Translations under genes and position numbers: made by a program
The notes under the pieces: model-generated
What the model was told of the DNA's origin: nothing
The model's database searches: none
The model's input: the letters and a program-made list of their open reading frames with translations, nothing else
Origin: Myxococcus guangdongensis
GTDB lineage: Bacteria; Myxococcota; Myxococcia; Myxococcales; Myxococcaceae
Assembly (NCBI RefSeq): GCF_024198255.1
Contig: NZ_JAJVKW010000002.1
Span: 806,001-870,000, forward strand
Reading direction: 5' to 3'
DNA length: 64,000 nucleotides
Shown: positions 6,888 through 16,035 of the stretch, one piece after another
How positions within the stretch are numbered: the first letter of the stretch is position 1
Layout: each line of letters starts with the position of its first letter

Positions 6888-8951
6888 ATGGCGTCACGTC
6901 GTCTGCTCATTCCCGTGGTGTCGCTTGGACTGGCTGTCGCGCTCGTGGTGTTCGGCACCCTCCAGGGCCGCGAGCCCACGGACACACCCACTCCAAGCGA
7001 CGCGGGTTCATCCGCCTGCCCGCCCGGCTTCCGCCCCTTCACGCTGACGAACCAGGCGAGCCAGACGGTCTGGATTGGACAGACCGCGGGCGCGGCGCCT
7101 CCGCCCTTCACCTGCACCACGGACAGCGACTGTGGGCCGAACCAGTCCTGCGTGAACCCGGGATGCACCAGCTTCGCGGATTGCAACTCGGGCAACATGT
7201 GCGACACGAATACGGGACAGTGCATGGTGGCGCCCGACTCGGGCTGCAATGGCGGCGCGCCCATCGTCACCGTCGACCTCCCCACCGCGCTGTGCACGGG
7301 CGCGGTGGAGGTGCCGGCGTGCAACGACTGCGGCACGGAGGGCTGTGACTCCACCACGGGCCTGTGCATGTGCGCCGACGGTGGACAGGCCTCCTGCCCC
7401 AACGGCACGACGTGCTCCACCCAGGTGCAGGAGTGCAGTCTCGCCAACGGAGGCAAGTGCTACTTCCAGTCCGTCGTCCCCGGCGAGAACCAGGCGTGCA
7501 GTTCGTCCGGCGACCCGTGCCCGAGCGGTCAGTCCTGCACCGTGGCGCTGGGGCTCTGTCAGTACCCGAGGACGGATGGCGGGGTTCCGCTCGATGCGCT
7601 GGAGTTGACGGCCCAGGAGTCGACGACGCTGTGCATGCCCTCGTCGCTGCCGCCCGCGTTCGCGAACCTTCAACCGGGAATGACGGCGTGCCTCCAGAAC
7701 TCACAATGCCAGAGTGGCCGCTGTCTGCTCGCGGATGGCGGCAACCTCACGGACCCGGCGACGCAGTGCCCGGAGGATGGCGGCGCCTCGTGCATGTGTC
7801 GGTCGCCCATCGGCTGGAGCGGCGGCCTGTTCGGACGGCTGGGCTGTCAGTCCGATGGCACGGGCTGCCTGAGCGCGGACTGCGGCAACGCGGCCGGCAT
7901 GCCCTGTCCACTCGGCAAGGGCGGAACCAATCCCTTCACGGCCGCGGAGTTCACGCTCCAGCCGAACACCGTCGACTTCTACGACGTCACCGTCATCAAC
8001 GGAGCGAACGTGAGCCTCCAGATGGGCCCCAGCGGTGATGGAGGCTTCGCGGCGCCGACGCCACCGTCTCCGTACTCCTGTGGCACGGCGGGCTCCACGA
8101 GCGTCCAGGGGAACAACACCACGGGCCTGTTGGAGGCGTGCTCGTGGAGCTTCGCGCCCGACACGAGCGCGGGCCTCCCCGCCGACTACACCGCCCTGCT
8201 CCGGGCCGTCGTGCTGCCCGCCTGTGGACAGGACAGTGACTGCGGCGCGGGGACGACGTGCGCCGGCGGCGTGTGTCAGCCGACGTGGACGAAGTGCGGT
8301 CCCACGTGTGCGAACGGACAGGTGTGCGGCAACCCCAACAACCCGGACGCGGGCTATTGCAGCACGTGCACGTCGGACAGCGACTGCGCGGGAGACGGAG
8401 GCACGGCCGTGTGCGGCACGGCGTTCCTGCCGGGTGTCGGCGGCACGTCGCCGCTCGTGCAGACGTGTGGCCAGTCCATCGGCTGGTGGTCCTATGAAGA
8501 CCTGTGCTCGGCGAGCACCACCTTCGGCTACGGGCCGCTGGACTGCAACCAGACGATGACGGTGCAGACCCAGAGCGGCGCCGTGCAGGACACGCTCACC
8601 AATCTCTTCCTGTGCGCCGGCAACTTCGGTTCATCCTGCTACAACAGCAACGCGGACACGCCAGCCTGCTGCGGCTGCGCGACCTACCCGGGCAACGACG
8701 CGGGGAGCTTCTGGCCCACGCTGCTGGAGCCCGGCAACAACCCGAGCCAGCAAGGCCAGGGGCAGTGCTACGCGAACAACCCGGCGTGGGCGCAGAACGT
8801 CCAGCCCTGGCTCGCGTTCCTGAAGAAGGCGTGTCCCACGGCGTACACGTACGCCTATGACGACGTGACCAGCACCTTCACGTGCATGAGCGCGGGCACG
8901 GGCGGCACGAACACGGTGGGCTACAACGTCGTCTTCGGCGACGTGAACTGA
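6888..8951 (+). CDS. thaumatin-like secreted protein with inserted Cys-rich repeats
   Basis: 687 aa. N-terminal hydrophobic export segment (residues 4-24: LLIPVVSLGLAVALVVFG) without a lipobox Cys. The thaumatin (PR-5) fold starts at about 49 with FTLTNQASQTVWIG, resumes at about 310 with GGLFGRLGC, DCGN, PCPLGKGG and AEFTLQPNTVDFYDVTVING, and closes with the diagnostic FLKKACPTAYTYAYDDVTSTFTC. Between these parts sit several Cys-rich modules of the form DSDCGxxxxCxxxxC (about 80-220 and 440-520), giving a protein about three times a normal thaumatin. Plant thaumatin-like proteins bind or cleave beta-glucans. A role against fungal or other prey walls is an inference. GAGG lies about 10 nt before the ATG. 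Confidence 0.85.
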   Translation: MASRRLLIPVVSLGLAVALVVFGTLQGREPTDTPTPSDAGSSACPPGFRPFTLTNQASQTVWIGQTAGAAPPPFTCTTDSDCGPNQSCVNPGCTSFADCNSGNMCDTNTGQCMVAPDSGCNGGAPIVTVDLPTALCTGAVEVPACNDCGTEGCDSTTGLCMCADGGQASCPNGTTCSTQVQECSLANGGKCYFQSVVPGENQACSSSGDPCPSGQSCTVALGLCQYPRTDGGVPLDALELTAQESTTLCMPSSLPPAFANLQPGMTACLQNSQCQSGRCLLADGGNLTDPATQCPEDGGASCMCRSPIGWSGGLFGRLGCQSDGTGCLSADCGNAAGMPCPLGKGGTNPFTAAEFTLQPNTVDFYDVTVINGANVSLQMGPSGDGGFAAPTPPSPYSCGTAGSTSVQGNNTTGLLEACSWSFAPDTSAGLPADYTALLRAVVLPACGQDSDCGAGTTCAGGVCQPTWTKCGPTCANGQVCGNPNNPDAGYCSTCTSDSDCAGDGGTAVCGTAFLPGVGGTSPLVQTCGQSIGWWSYEDLCSASTTFGYGPLDCNQTMTVQTQSGAVQDTLTNLFLCAGNFGSSCYNSNADTPACCGCATYPGNDAGSFWPTLLEPGNNPSQQGQGQCYANNPAWAQNVQPWLAFLKKACPTAYTYAYDDVTSTFTCMSAGTGGTNTVGYNVVFGDVN

Positions 8952-8961
8952 AGCGCTCGCG

Positions 8962-9768
8962 TCACAGCAGCGAGCGCACGGCGTCGACGACCTGGGCCCA
9001 CTCGCGTGAGCGTGGGTCCACGACCTCGAAGTGGCCCGCGCCGGGGAGCACGACGCAGCGCACCTCGTCCCCGTGCGCGCGGCCCCGCGAGCAGAAGTCC
9101 GCGCTCATCGCCACGGGGACGGTGTCGTCCTCGGAGCCATGCAGGAGGACCTGGGGGACGCCGAGCGGCTGGAGCGCGGCGGGTGAGGCGCGCTGGTAGC
9201 GCAGGGGCACCTCCAGGGGCGAGCCCCCGAGGAACTGTCCCGCCGCGTTGTCGCTGAGGCCCAGCTCATAGGCGCGCGTGACATCAGCCACCCCCGCGAG
9301 CGAGACGACGCCGAGCGGCCGCAGCGGCGTCGGGCTGTAGAGCGAATTGCCCGAGGGCAGCCGGGGCCGCGCGGCGAGCCACAGCGCGAGGTGACCTCCG
9401 GCCGAGTGGCCGAGGAACACGACGCGCGACAGGTCCAGGGGATGCGACTCCGCGAGGGTGCGCAGGAAGTCCGCGCCGAGCGCGACGTCCTCCAGGGTTC
9501 CGGGATAGCCGCCACCCTCGTGGCCGACGCGTCGGAACTCCAGGCTCCAGGTGGCGAAGCCGCTCGCGGTGAGCGCCGCGCATGCGTGGCCCAGGTGGCC
9601 CAGGTCGTACTTCGCGCGCCAGAACCCGCCGTGGATGGCGATGACGACGGGATGCGGCCCCGGCCCCGAGGGAAGTCGCAGCTCTCCGAAGTGATGCGTC
9701 CCCGGCCCATAGGGGATGCGCGCATCCGGCGCCGGAGGTGCCTCGTCCAGAATCCACATCGAGCTCAT
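8962..9768 (-). CDS. alpha/beta hydrolase (BD-FAE/esterase-like)
   Basis: Serine hydrolase, 268 aa from the ATG at 9768; ATG 9759 or GTG 9801 are alternative starts and none has a strong ribosome site. The oxyanion motif HGGFW follows HPVVIAI, the nucleophile elbow is GHSAGG, the acid is in GSEDDTVPV and the His in GAGHFEVVD. No signal peptide is clear. The family includes peptidase S9-like and acyl or feruloyl esterases; the substrate cannot be assigned. Its end lies only 10 nt from the end of the convergent thaumatin-like gene. Confidence 0.85.
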   Translation of the reverse strand: MSSMWILDEAPPAPDARIPYGPGTHHFGELRLPSGPGPHPVVIAIHGGFWRAKYDLGHLGHACAALTASGFATWSLEFRRVGHEGGGYPGTLEDVALGADFLRTLAESHPLDLSRVVFLGHSAGGHLALWLAARPRLPSGNSLYSPTPLRPLGVVSLAGVADVTRAYELGLSDNAAGQFLGGSPLEVPLRYQRASPAALQPLGVPQVLLHGSEDDTVPVAMSADFCSRGRAHGDEVRCVVLPGAGHFEVVDPRSREWAQVVDAVRSLL

Positions 9769-10014
9769 GCTCGCATCTTCGAAAACCACCCCGACGCTCA
9801 CAAGAAACTACCCCTCCCACCCCCAACCAGGCAGGCAGGCTCCGGAGGCCTCCAAGTGTCCACCGGAGGTCATCCCAGAGCCTCCAGCGCCCCTCCAGAG
9901 TGTTGCCCACCATGCTCTAAAGCTTTTTGGACCAATCTTTTAAGCTTCACGACACGGAATTTAGGCTTGATTTCCCATCTCCAAATGTAAATACCTGCGC
10001 CCACGGATTCGAAA

Positions 10015-10032
10015 TCACCGCTCTGGCGGTGA
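10015..10032. promoter_or_regulatory. dyad upstream of glutamine synthetase
   Basis: TCACCG-ctctgg-CGGTGA: 6-bp perfect arms, 25 nt before the glutamine synthetase ATG. It lies within the 289-nt gene-free region 9769-10057, whose middle (about 9915-9995) is clearly AT-richer than its surroundings and probably contains the promoter. It could be an operator or a 5'-leader hairpin. Confidence 0.4.
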
Positions 10033-10057
10033 CGACCGGCCTGGAGGCACGGAACAC

Positions 10058-11497
10058 ATGGAGACGAAGGGGCTGCGGACGTTCCTGGAGATTCCCTACG
10101 ACGAGCTGGAGGAGCGCAACCTCAAGGTGAAGGAGCAGCGCCTCCAGCACGTGTCGGCCGACAAGGTCCGCGAGGAGCGCGTCAAGTACCTCACCGACGA
10201 GCGCAACCTGAAGGCCGTCACCGTGTGCTTCACCGACCTCGAGGGTCGGCTGCACATGCTGGACTACGACAAGAAGTTCCTCCTCAAGAGCGCCGACAAC
10301 CTCACCTTCGACGGCTCCTCCATCCGCGGCTTCTCCCAGCAGGCGGAGAGTGACCTGCGCCTCAACGTCGACTGGGGCTCGTTCTACTGGCTGCCCTCGG
10401 ACATCTTCGGACCCGGCAAGGTGCTGGTGTTCAGCGAAGTCCTCGAGCGCGACGGCTCGCCCTACCACGCCGACATGCGCGGCCAGCTCAAGCGCGTCAC
10501 CGAGGCGCTGTACCAGAAGGACGGCACCGTCTTCCACGCCGCGCCCGAAGTCGAGGGCTTCCTCTTCAAGGGCCGCGACGCCGAGCGCCACTACCACGAG
10601 ACGGGCAAGTTCGACTTCATCTCCACCGGCGGCTACTACCACTCGCTGCCCGGTGACCCGCTGCGCGCCTTCATCGACAAGGCCGCCGAGGCCCAGCGCG
10701 CCATGGGCTTCCAGAACGAGAAGGACCACCCCGAGGTGGCCCCCAGCCAGTTCGAGATGAACTTCTCGTACAGCGAGGCCCTGGTCTCCGCGGACCAGAT
10801 CCAGCTCTACAAGCTGCTCTGCCGCCAGGTCGCCGCGCAGATGGACACCACCGCCAGCTTCCTCCCGAAGCCGGTGACGGGCGTCAATGGCAACGGCATG
10901 CACATGAACATGTCGCTGTCGAAGAACAACAAGAACCTGTTCTACGACAAGGCCGGCCAGGACAACCTCAGCCAGATGGGCTGGGACTTCATCGACCGGC
11001 TGCTCACCAACGCCAACGACATCTGCCTGGTCCTCAACTCCAGCGTCAACGCGTACCGCCGCCTGGACCCGCACTACGAGGCGCCGAATCAGATCAAGGC
11101 CAGCGCCAACAACCGCGGCGCCATGGTGCGCATCCCCTACGGCAACGAGCGCTCGGCCCGCGTCGAGTGCCGCTCCGTGGCCCCGGACGCCAACCCCTAC
11201 CTGGTGCTCTACACCCTGCTGCGCACCGGCCTGGAGGGCCCGCAGCCCCAGGAGGACGCCGAGTCCAAGCGCAGCCGCACCCGCTTCCTGCCCGACAACA
11301 TCTTCGACGCCGTGCGCCTCTTCAAGGGCAGCTCGTTCGTCGCCAACATCCTGGGCGAGAACGTGCAGAGCAAGTTCGCGGAACTGAAGACCGCCTCCGC
11401 CGAGCGTTGCCCCAAGCAGCTGGGCACGCGCGTGAAGACGTCCGAAATCCAGTTCCACCACGAAATCACCAACCAGTACCTCTGGAGCCAGTTCTAG
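10058..11497 (+). CDS. glnA: type I glutamine synthetase family protein
   Basis: 479 aa, the size of GS-I. It makes glutamine from glutamate, ammonia and ATP, presumably as a dodecamer in the cytoplasm. Motifs are the latch/active loop LTFDGSSIRGFSQQAESD near residue 88, the catalytic NGNGMHMNMSL (His for ATP/metal), NRGAMVRIPY and the Arg-rich ARVECRS. The NLYDLP adenylylation loop of enteric GS-I-beta is absent (LPDNIFDAV is found instead), so adenylylation control is not evident. The N-terminus is longer than standard. It could be a GlnA paralogue rather than the main enzyme. GGAGG lies 10 nt before the ATG. Its TAG shares the palindrome CTAG with the stop of the convergent transporter. 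Confidence 0.9.
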   Translation: METKGLRTFLEIPYDELEERNLKVKEQRLQHVSADKVREERVKYLTDERNLKAVTVCFTDLEGRLHMLDYDKKFLLKSADNLTFDGSSIRGFSQQAESDLRLNVDWGSFYWLPSDIFGPGKVLVFSEVLERDGSPYHADMRGQLKRVTEALYQKDGTVFHAAPEVEGFLFKGRDAERHYHETGKFDFISTGGYYHSLPGDPLRAFIDKAAEAQRAMGFQNEKDHPEVAPSQFEMNFSYSEALVSADQIQLYKLLCRQVAAQMDTTASFLPKPVTGVNGNGMHMNMSLSKNNKNLFYDKAGQDNLSQMGWDFIDRLLTNANDICLVLNSSVNAYRRLDPHYEAPNQIKASANNRGAMVRIPYGNERSARVECRSVAPDANPYLVLYTLLRTGLEGPQPQEDAESKRSRTRFLPDNIFDAVRLFKGSSFVANILGENVQSKFAELKTASAERCPKQLGTRVKTSEIQFHHEITNQYLWSQF

Positions 11498-12882
11498 GCC
11501 CTCGGCCGGGACAGGCCCCGTAGCACCAGGCCCGCCACCACCGCGCCACCGGTGGTGGCGGCCTCCCGCAGGCTCGCGCCGAACGCCACCAGCGTCAGGC
11601 CGAGCGCGAGCGTGGGCACCGCCAGCACCGCATGCCACGGCGTCAACGCGCGCTCCCGTCGGAAGGAGAGCCACGCCAGCGCCGCCGCCGTGACGCCGTA
11701 CTGCATCAGCACGGCGATGCTGGAGAGCGCGAAGAGCTCCGACAGGTTCCCCAGGTTCACGAACACCAGCACCACCGCCCACGTGACGCCCAGCGCCCGC
11801 ACGGGCACGCCCTTGGGTGACATGCGCTCCAGCCCCAACAGCGTCCTGTCCCCCGACGCGAGCGCGGACAGGTAGCGCGGCGTCGTCACCATCATCCCCA
11901 CGCAGATGCCCAGCGCGGACACGCTGGTGCCCATCGCCACCACGCGCGACAGCCCCGCCCCGCCCCACACGCCCGCCGCCGAGGCCAGGGGCGCGCTGGA
12001 CGAGGCCAGCTCCGGCAGCGCCGCCACGCACGCCCAGACCAGCCCCACGTACAGGAGCACCGCGCCCAGGAGCGAGCCCACGGTGGCCCACGGCACGCTC
12101 CTCTCCGACGAGCGCACCTGCCCGGCAATCACCGGCACGACTTCGAAGCCCTGGTACGCGAACATCACCGTCAGCCCCGCGGGCAGCCACGCCCCCGCCG
12201 TCCACGCCACGGGGCTCGCCGCGACGGGCAGCGGCCCCGACAACGCCACCGCGACGAAGGCGACGAGCAGCGCCCCGAGCGGCAGGAGCTTGAGCACGGT
12301 GAGCGCCGTCCACGCCCTCGCCGACACGCGGATGCCCGAGGCGACAATCGCTCCCAGCGCCGTCACGAGCGCCGAGGCCAACCCCCGCTGTCCCCACGCG
12401 CCCTCGAGCCCCAGCGACGGCGCCACCGCTTGCGACAGCCCCGCCACCACCGCGGACGTGCTCAGGAACGCGCTGACGTAGGCCACCCAGCCCACCAGGA
12501 AGGCCACCCGCTCACCGAAGGCCGCTCGCGCGAACACCACGGGCCCGCCATCCGCGTCGAAGCGCCGGCCCAGCACCGCGAACGCGAGCGCCACCGGCAC
12601 CAGCGCCAGCCCCGTCACCGCGAACGCGAGCACCGCGCCCAGGCCCGGCGTTCGCGCGGCCACCTCCGCGGGCGCGAAGAAGATGCCCACGCCGACGATG
12701 CCGTTGACGCCCAAGGCGAGCAGCTGGAGCGGACCCACGGTCCGTTCCTGCGCCACGGAGGAGACAGCGGGAGAGGCAGGCACGGCGGGGAAGTTCACTA
12801 CAGCCGGGCGCCCGACACCAACCCACCGCGTCAAGGAGTGCCCGCCGAACGCTCGCTCTGCGGACGTGGGGGCGGCGGCCAT
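11494..12882 (-). CDS. APC-superfamily amino acid permease
   Basis: 462 aa from the ATG at 12882 (GGGGA about 8 nt upstream); a GTG at 12798 would give 434 aa and removes a polar leader that the family does not need. It has twelve or so hydrophobic helices. TM1 contains GVNGIVGVGIFFAP, the typical APC unwound glycine region; TM6 has LTVMFAYQGFEVVPVIAGQV. The substrate is unknown, probably an amino acid or amine. Its stop overlaps that of glutamine synthetase (CTAG 11494-11497), so the two convergent genes share stop-codon bases. Confidence 0.85.
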   Translation of the reverse strand: MAAAPTSAERAFGGHSLTRWVGVGRPAVVNFPAVPASPAVSSVAQERTVGPLQLLALGVNGIVGVGIFFAPAEVAARTPGLGAVLAFAVTGLALVPVALAFAVLGRRFDADGGPVVFARAAFGERVAFLVGWVAYVSAFLSTSAVVAGLSQAVAPSLGLEGAWGQRGLASALVTALGAIVASGIRVSARAWTALTVLKLLPLGALLVAFVAVALSGPLPVAASPVAWTAGAWLPAGLTVMFAYQGFEVVPVIAGQVRSSERSVPWATVGSLLGAVLLYVGLVWACVAALPELASSSAPLASAAGVWGGAGLSRVVAMGTSVSALGICVGMMVTTPRYLSALASGDRTLLGLERMSPKGVPVRALGVTWAVVLVFVNLGNLSELFALSSIAVLMQYGVTAAALAWLSFRRERALTPWHAVLAVPTLALGLTLVAFGASLREAATTGGAVVAGLVLRGLSRPRA

Positions 12883-13077
12883 CGGCTCGTCCCCGTCGAC
12901 GGGTGCACAGCCAGAGCCTCCTCCGAGCGGGCGCGTGTCCCCCACCACACGGCCCGTCCCCACCGGCTGGGGAGGTGACTCCCCCCGCGATATACTCCCC
13001 GTGTACCCGTCGTTCCCGCCGCGGCTCCAGCTCGAGACACCGCGGCCCGGATGCGCCTGGGCTGCACGGAGGAAGTG

Positions 13078-14610
13078 ATGCGTCGAATCGGCTTGCTGAT
13101 GGGCGTCCTGGGGTGTGCGGGGTGTACCACCCTCACCCGGGGGCTCGACACCCAGTTCAACCCCGAGACGGGGGAGTACGAGACGCCCACCCACGAGACC
13201 GTGTACCTGGCGCCCCCCGAGGACGCGATGATGATGGCGCGGCGCGTGCTCGAGGAGCAGCGCTACGACGTGATGGAGAAGGAGGGCGGCCTGGAGCTGT
13301 TCTCCTCCGCGCACGAGCCCGGCAAGAACCGCAACGGCCTGCGCAACCACGAGCGCTACTACGTGAAGGGCGAGCGGCTGGGGCCCCGCCAGACGCTCAT
13401 CCGGGTGTTCCGCCTCAGCTACTCCGAGATGGAGAACCTCATCGAGGAGACGCCCAAGCAGATTGGCGACATGACGAGCCGCGACAGCCAGCTGTCGCTC
13501 GAGGAGACCGAGCACGCGTTCGACGCGAGGTCCGAGGCCCACCTGAGCGCGCCTCCCGCGCGGCACAACGCCCTGCGCACCATCGCCATGCGCAACCCCT
13601 TCCCCAACGCGCCCGGCCTGGAGCGCTTCCGCTACGTGCGCGGCTACCGGGACCTGGACGTCGAGCAGACGCTGCTGGCCCGGATGGAGATGGTGCCCGC
13701 GCTGGAGCTGGTGGGCGGCAACGCGCCGGTGTCCATGCGCTCGGTGATGATGGAGGGCTGGGGCGAGGCGGGCGATGCGTCCAGCGCAGCCCCGGATTGC
13801 GGCGAGCGGGTGGAGGGCGCCACGTCGCTCTTGTCGGCCGGTGGGGTGGTGCTGATGGCGGACCCGCTGGGCACCCAGGAGCTGCCCTCCGCGGCGCTGC
13901 GCATGCTGTGCGAGGCCACCGCCCAGGGGCTGCCGGTGACGCTGGCCCTGTCGGTGCCCGCCTCCGAGCAGCCGCTCCTGACGCGCTACCTCGCCAGCGA
14001 GGGCACGTCGCAGGACGCGCAGGAGCTGCTCCGGGAGAGCGCCTTCTGGCGCCGCGCGCACCAGGACGGACGCAGCAGCCGCGCCATGCTGTGGCTCGTG
14101 GAGCAGGCCCGCCGCCTGCGCGCCTCCGGCAAGGACGTGGCGCTGGCCGCCATCGACGCGGACAAGGCGCAGGGCAACGAGCGCGAGGCGCAGCTCGCCG
14201 GAAACCTCCTCGCCTTCCAGGCCCAGCGCGCCCAGGCCTGGACGCTGGTGCTCACCGGCAGCGTGCACGCGCGCACCTCGAAGGTGGACTGGGACGGCGA
14301 CCTGGAGCCCATGGGCGCGCGCGTGGCGAAGGCGCTGCCCTCCGTGCGCGCGCTGGACGTGGGCTTCCAGCGCGGCACCCAGTTCGCCTGTCGCTACAGC
14401 GTCTGGGACGACGTGGAGTGCAATGTCTTCGGCATCAGCCCCACGCTCCAGGCGCGGCAGTCCTCCAAGCAGCGCCCCGGCGTGGCGCTCGCCAGCGAGG
14501 CGCGCGCGGATGGCTTCCACGGGCGGCTGTACCTGGGCACGCTGAACGCCTCGCCCCCGGCGCTCCAGTCGCAGAACCACGTCGCGCACAGCGCCCCCGC
14601 GCGCAAGTAG
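13078..14610 (+). CDS. lipoprotein with degenerate ChaN/EreA-like domain
   Basis: 510 aa. Signal peptide MRRIGLLMGVLGCAGC gives a lipobox Cys around residue 16. GGAGG 6 nt before the ATG selects 13078 over the ATG at 13051. The N-terminal half (ETVYLAPPEDAMMMARRVLEE...) is an unknown domain ending near residue 180. The C-terminal half (MADPLGTQELP ... DGRSSRAMLWLVEQARRLR ... LTGSVHA) has the skeleton of ChaN/erythromycin-esterase-like proteins. The usual GExHGT at its start has become ADPLGT, so catalytic or metal residues are probably lost. This family placement is tentative. Upstream, TATACT at 12991-12996 and a GGGGAG/CTCCCC hairpin may belong to its promoter. Confidence 0.65.
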   Translation: MRRIGLLMGVLGCAGCTTLTRGLDTQFNPETGEYETPTHETVYLAPPEDAMMMARRVLEEQRYDVMEKEGGLELFSSAHEPGKNRNGLRNHERYYVKGERLGPRQTLIRVFRLSYSEMENLIEETPKQIGDMTSRDSQLSLEETEHAFDARSEAHLSAPPARHNALRTIAMRNPFPNAPGLERFRYVRGYRDLDVEQTLLARMEMVPALELVGGNAPVSMRSVMMEGWGEAGDASSAAPDCGERVEGATSLLSAGGVVLMADPLGTQELPSAALRMLCEATAQGLPVTLALSVPASEQPLLTRYLASEGTSQDAQELLRESAFWRRAHQDGRSSRAMLWLVEQARRLRASGKDVALAAIDADKAQGNEREAQLAGNLLAFQAQRAQAWTLVLTGSVHARTSKVDWDGDLEPMGARVAKALPSVRALDVGFQRGTQFACRYSVWDDVECNVFGISPTLQARQSSKQRPGVALASEARADGFHGRLYLGTLNASPPALQSQNHVAHSAPARK

Positions 14611-14632
14611 TCCGCTCGCGTCCGAGGTTTCC

Positions 14633-14665
14633 GAAGCCCCGGTGCCCGTGGTGGGCCGGGGCTTC
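14633..14665 (+). terminator. hairpin terminator
   Basis: Perfect 10-bp stem GAAGCCCCGG / CCGGGGCTTC with a 13-nt loop, 22 nt after the lipoprotein stop codon. Confidence 0.65.
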
Positions 14666-14696
14666 GTCGTCTCCACCGGCAAGGTTCGCCGGCCCT

Positions 14697-14744
14697 GGCA
14701 AGGCTTGCCGTCCGACTCGCGGGGAGTACGGCAAGACTTGCCGT
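14697..14744. repeat. two CGGCAAGnCTTGCCG palindromes
   Basis: GGCAAG-g-CTTGCC (14697-14709) and ACGGCAAG-a-CTTGCCGT (14728-14744) are odd-length palindromes centred 33 nt apart; a decayed version is at 14676-14692. The same core recurs at 22688-22704. They sit 130-175 nt before an exported-protein gene. They could be operator sites or a dispersed palindromic repeat. Confidence 0.6.
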
Positions 14745-14872
14745 GCCCGCGAGGCCGCTCCGGGCCGGGACTGCTTGGCACTCGCGTTGCTCTTCCTCGC
14801 GGCCAGCACGTCACCCCAGTTTGCGCATGACGCGACAGCTCGAGGGGGACGCGCGCGACGAGGAAGACCTCC

Positions 14873-15364
14873 ATGACGAAGAACCTGTTCAAGCAGTCCG
14901 TGGCCGCGCTCGCGGTGCTCGGTGCGATGCCGACGCTCGCCGGTCCGGCGACCTACGCGGGCTCGCTGTGCACCTCCGTGTCGGGCTTCAGCGCGCCCAG
15001 CATGTTCCGCAGCGGCCGGCTCATCAACCAGACGGGCAGCGCGCTCGAGGTGGTGTGCCCGGTGCAGCGCAACGTCACCATCCCCGGCTTCAACGAGACG
15101 GTGTCCTTCCTCGTCACCGCGCGAGACCCGCACCTCACCGAGAACGTGTGCTGCACCGCCACGGTGACGGAGTCCGACGGCACCGCCCTCGCCTCCGACA
15201 CGGGTTGCACGGCGGGCGCCGACACCGCGAACCCGAAGACCATCAGCCTGAGCGTGCCGACGACCTTCGCCTCGGTGAGCGGCTTCATCGCGCTGCGCTG
15301 TGAGCTGCCGGCGCCCTACTCCGGCTTCAACTCCGCGCTCTCCAGCTTCTACATCTCGGAGTAG
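14873..15364 (+). CDS. small exported protein of unknown function
   Basis: 163 aa. A Sec signal peptide (MTKNLFKQSVAALAVLGAMPTLA) is followed by GPATYAG. The mature part has six Cys (LCTS, VVCP, NVCCT, GCTAG, LRCEL), suggesting disulfides, and a beta-rich pattern of alternating hydrophobics. No family is recognised; such 150-170-aa secreted proteins with a CC pair are frequent in myxobacteria. It lies 5 nt upstream of the next gene, so the two are probably co-transcribed. Confidence 0.75.
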   Translation: MTKNLFKQSVAALAVLGAMPTLAGPATYAGSLCTSVSGFSAPSMFRSGRLINQTGSALEVVCPVQRNVTIPGFNETVSFLVTARDPHLTENVCCTATVTESDGTALASDTGCTAGADTANPKTISLSVPTTFASVSGFIALRCELPAPYSGFNSALSSFYISE

Positions 15365-15369
15365 CCGCC

Positions 15370-16035
15370 ATGTCCAAGGTCCGCTGGGGAGTGCTGGGGT
15401 TGGCGGGAGCCGTCGTGCTCACCGCGGGAGTCTGGAGCTCGAGGGGGGACGCGCCTGGGGGAGGCGCCACACCCGTGGAGGCCGCTCGGGCTCCCGCCAA
15501 CGCCCCAGCGGACCTGGAGCGGGAGGTGCGCGTGCTGCGCGCGGAGCTGGAGTCCTTGCGTCAACGGCAGGGGCGCCTGGAGCAGCCGCCGTCGCCCGTC
15601 GCACAACCGGCGCGCGAGGACGTCCCGGTCGAGGAGGACTCCGCGCCTTCGCGGGAGGCCGCGCTCGTCGTGTACGAGCAGCGGCGCCAGGAGCGGGTGT
15701 TGGAGTTGGAGGCGGAGCTGGAGGGGGCGATGAACACCGAGCCTCGGGACACGGCGTGGGCGGGCACCACCGAGTCGCTCGTCACGGAGTCCTTCCGGGG
15801 GAAGGACTTCGCGGGCTCGCGGCTCACCCGGGTGGAGTGCCGCACCCACCTGTGCACGCTGGAGGTGGAGCACGAGGGGAACGATTCCCAGGCGGAGCTG
15901 CTCGTCTCGCTCTCCCGTGTGCCGGGCCTGCGGGGACAGACGGTGGTCCGCCCCCACAACGAGGGGGGCCGTGTGACTTCGCGCGTCTACCTGTCTCGCG
16001 CCGGTGAACGCCTGCCCATGACGCTGCGCCGGTGA
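15370..16035 (+). CDS. membrane-anchored coiled-coil protein, unknown
   Basis: 221 aa. A single N-terminal hydrophobic segment ([19 protein letters not shown], residues 4-22) acts as signal or anchor. A heptad-like coiled coil follows at about 48-75 ([21 protein letters not shown]), then a Pro/Glu linker. The C-terminal domain contains [17 protein letters not shown] with a Cys pair. The C-terminal block resembles short periplasmic domains found in other myxobacterial anchored proteins, but I cannot name it. Confidence 0.7.
   Translation: MSKVRWGVLGLAGAVVLTAGVWSSRGDAPGGGATPVEAARAPANAPADLEREVRVLRAELESLRQRQGRLEQPPSPVAQPAREDVPVEEDSAPSREAALVVYEQRRQERVLELEAELEGAMNTEPRDTAWAGTTESLVTESFRGKDFAGSRLTRVECRTHLCTLEVEHEGNDSQAELLVSLSRVPGLRGQTVVRPHNEGGRVTSRVYLSRAGERLPMTLRR

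Noticed and set aside
9905..9995. AT-rich patch as a horizontally acquired fragment or attachment site
   Set aside because: It is short, lacks repeats or an integrase nearby, and sits where the glutamine synthetase promoter is expected.
9947..12397. 816-aa minus-strand open frame across glutamine synthetase
   Set aside because: Antisense shadow; the plus strand encodes a clear GS-I over the same bases.
11494..14892. 1132-aa minus-strand open frame
   Set aside because: Only its C-terminal part (to about 12882) is a real APC permease; the rest is antisense to the well-supported lipoprotein gene at 13078-14610 and lacks any fold-like pattern.
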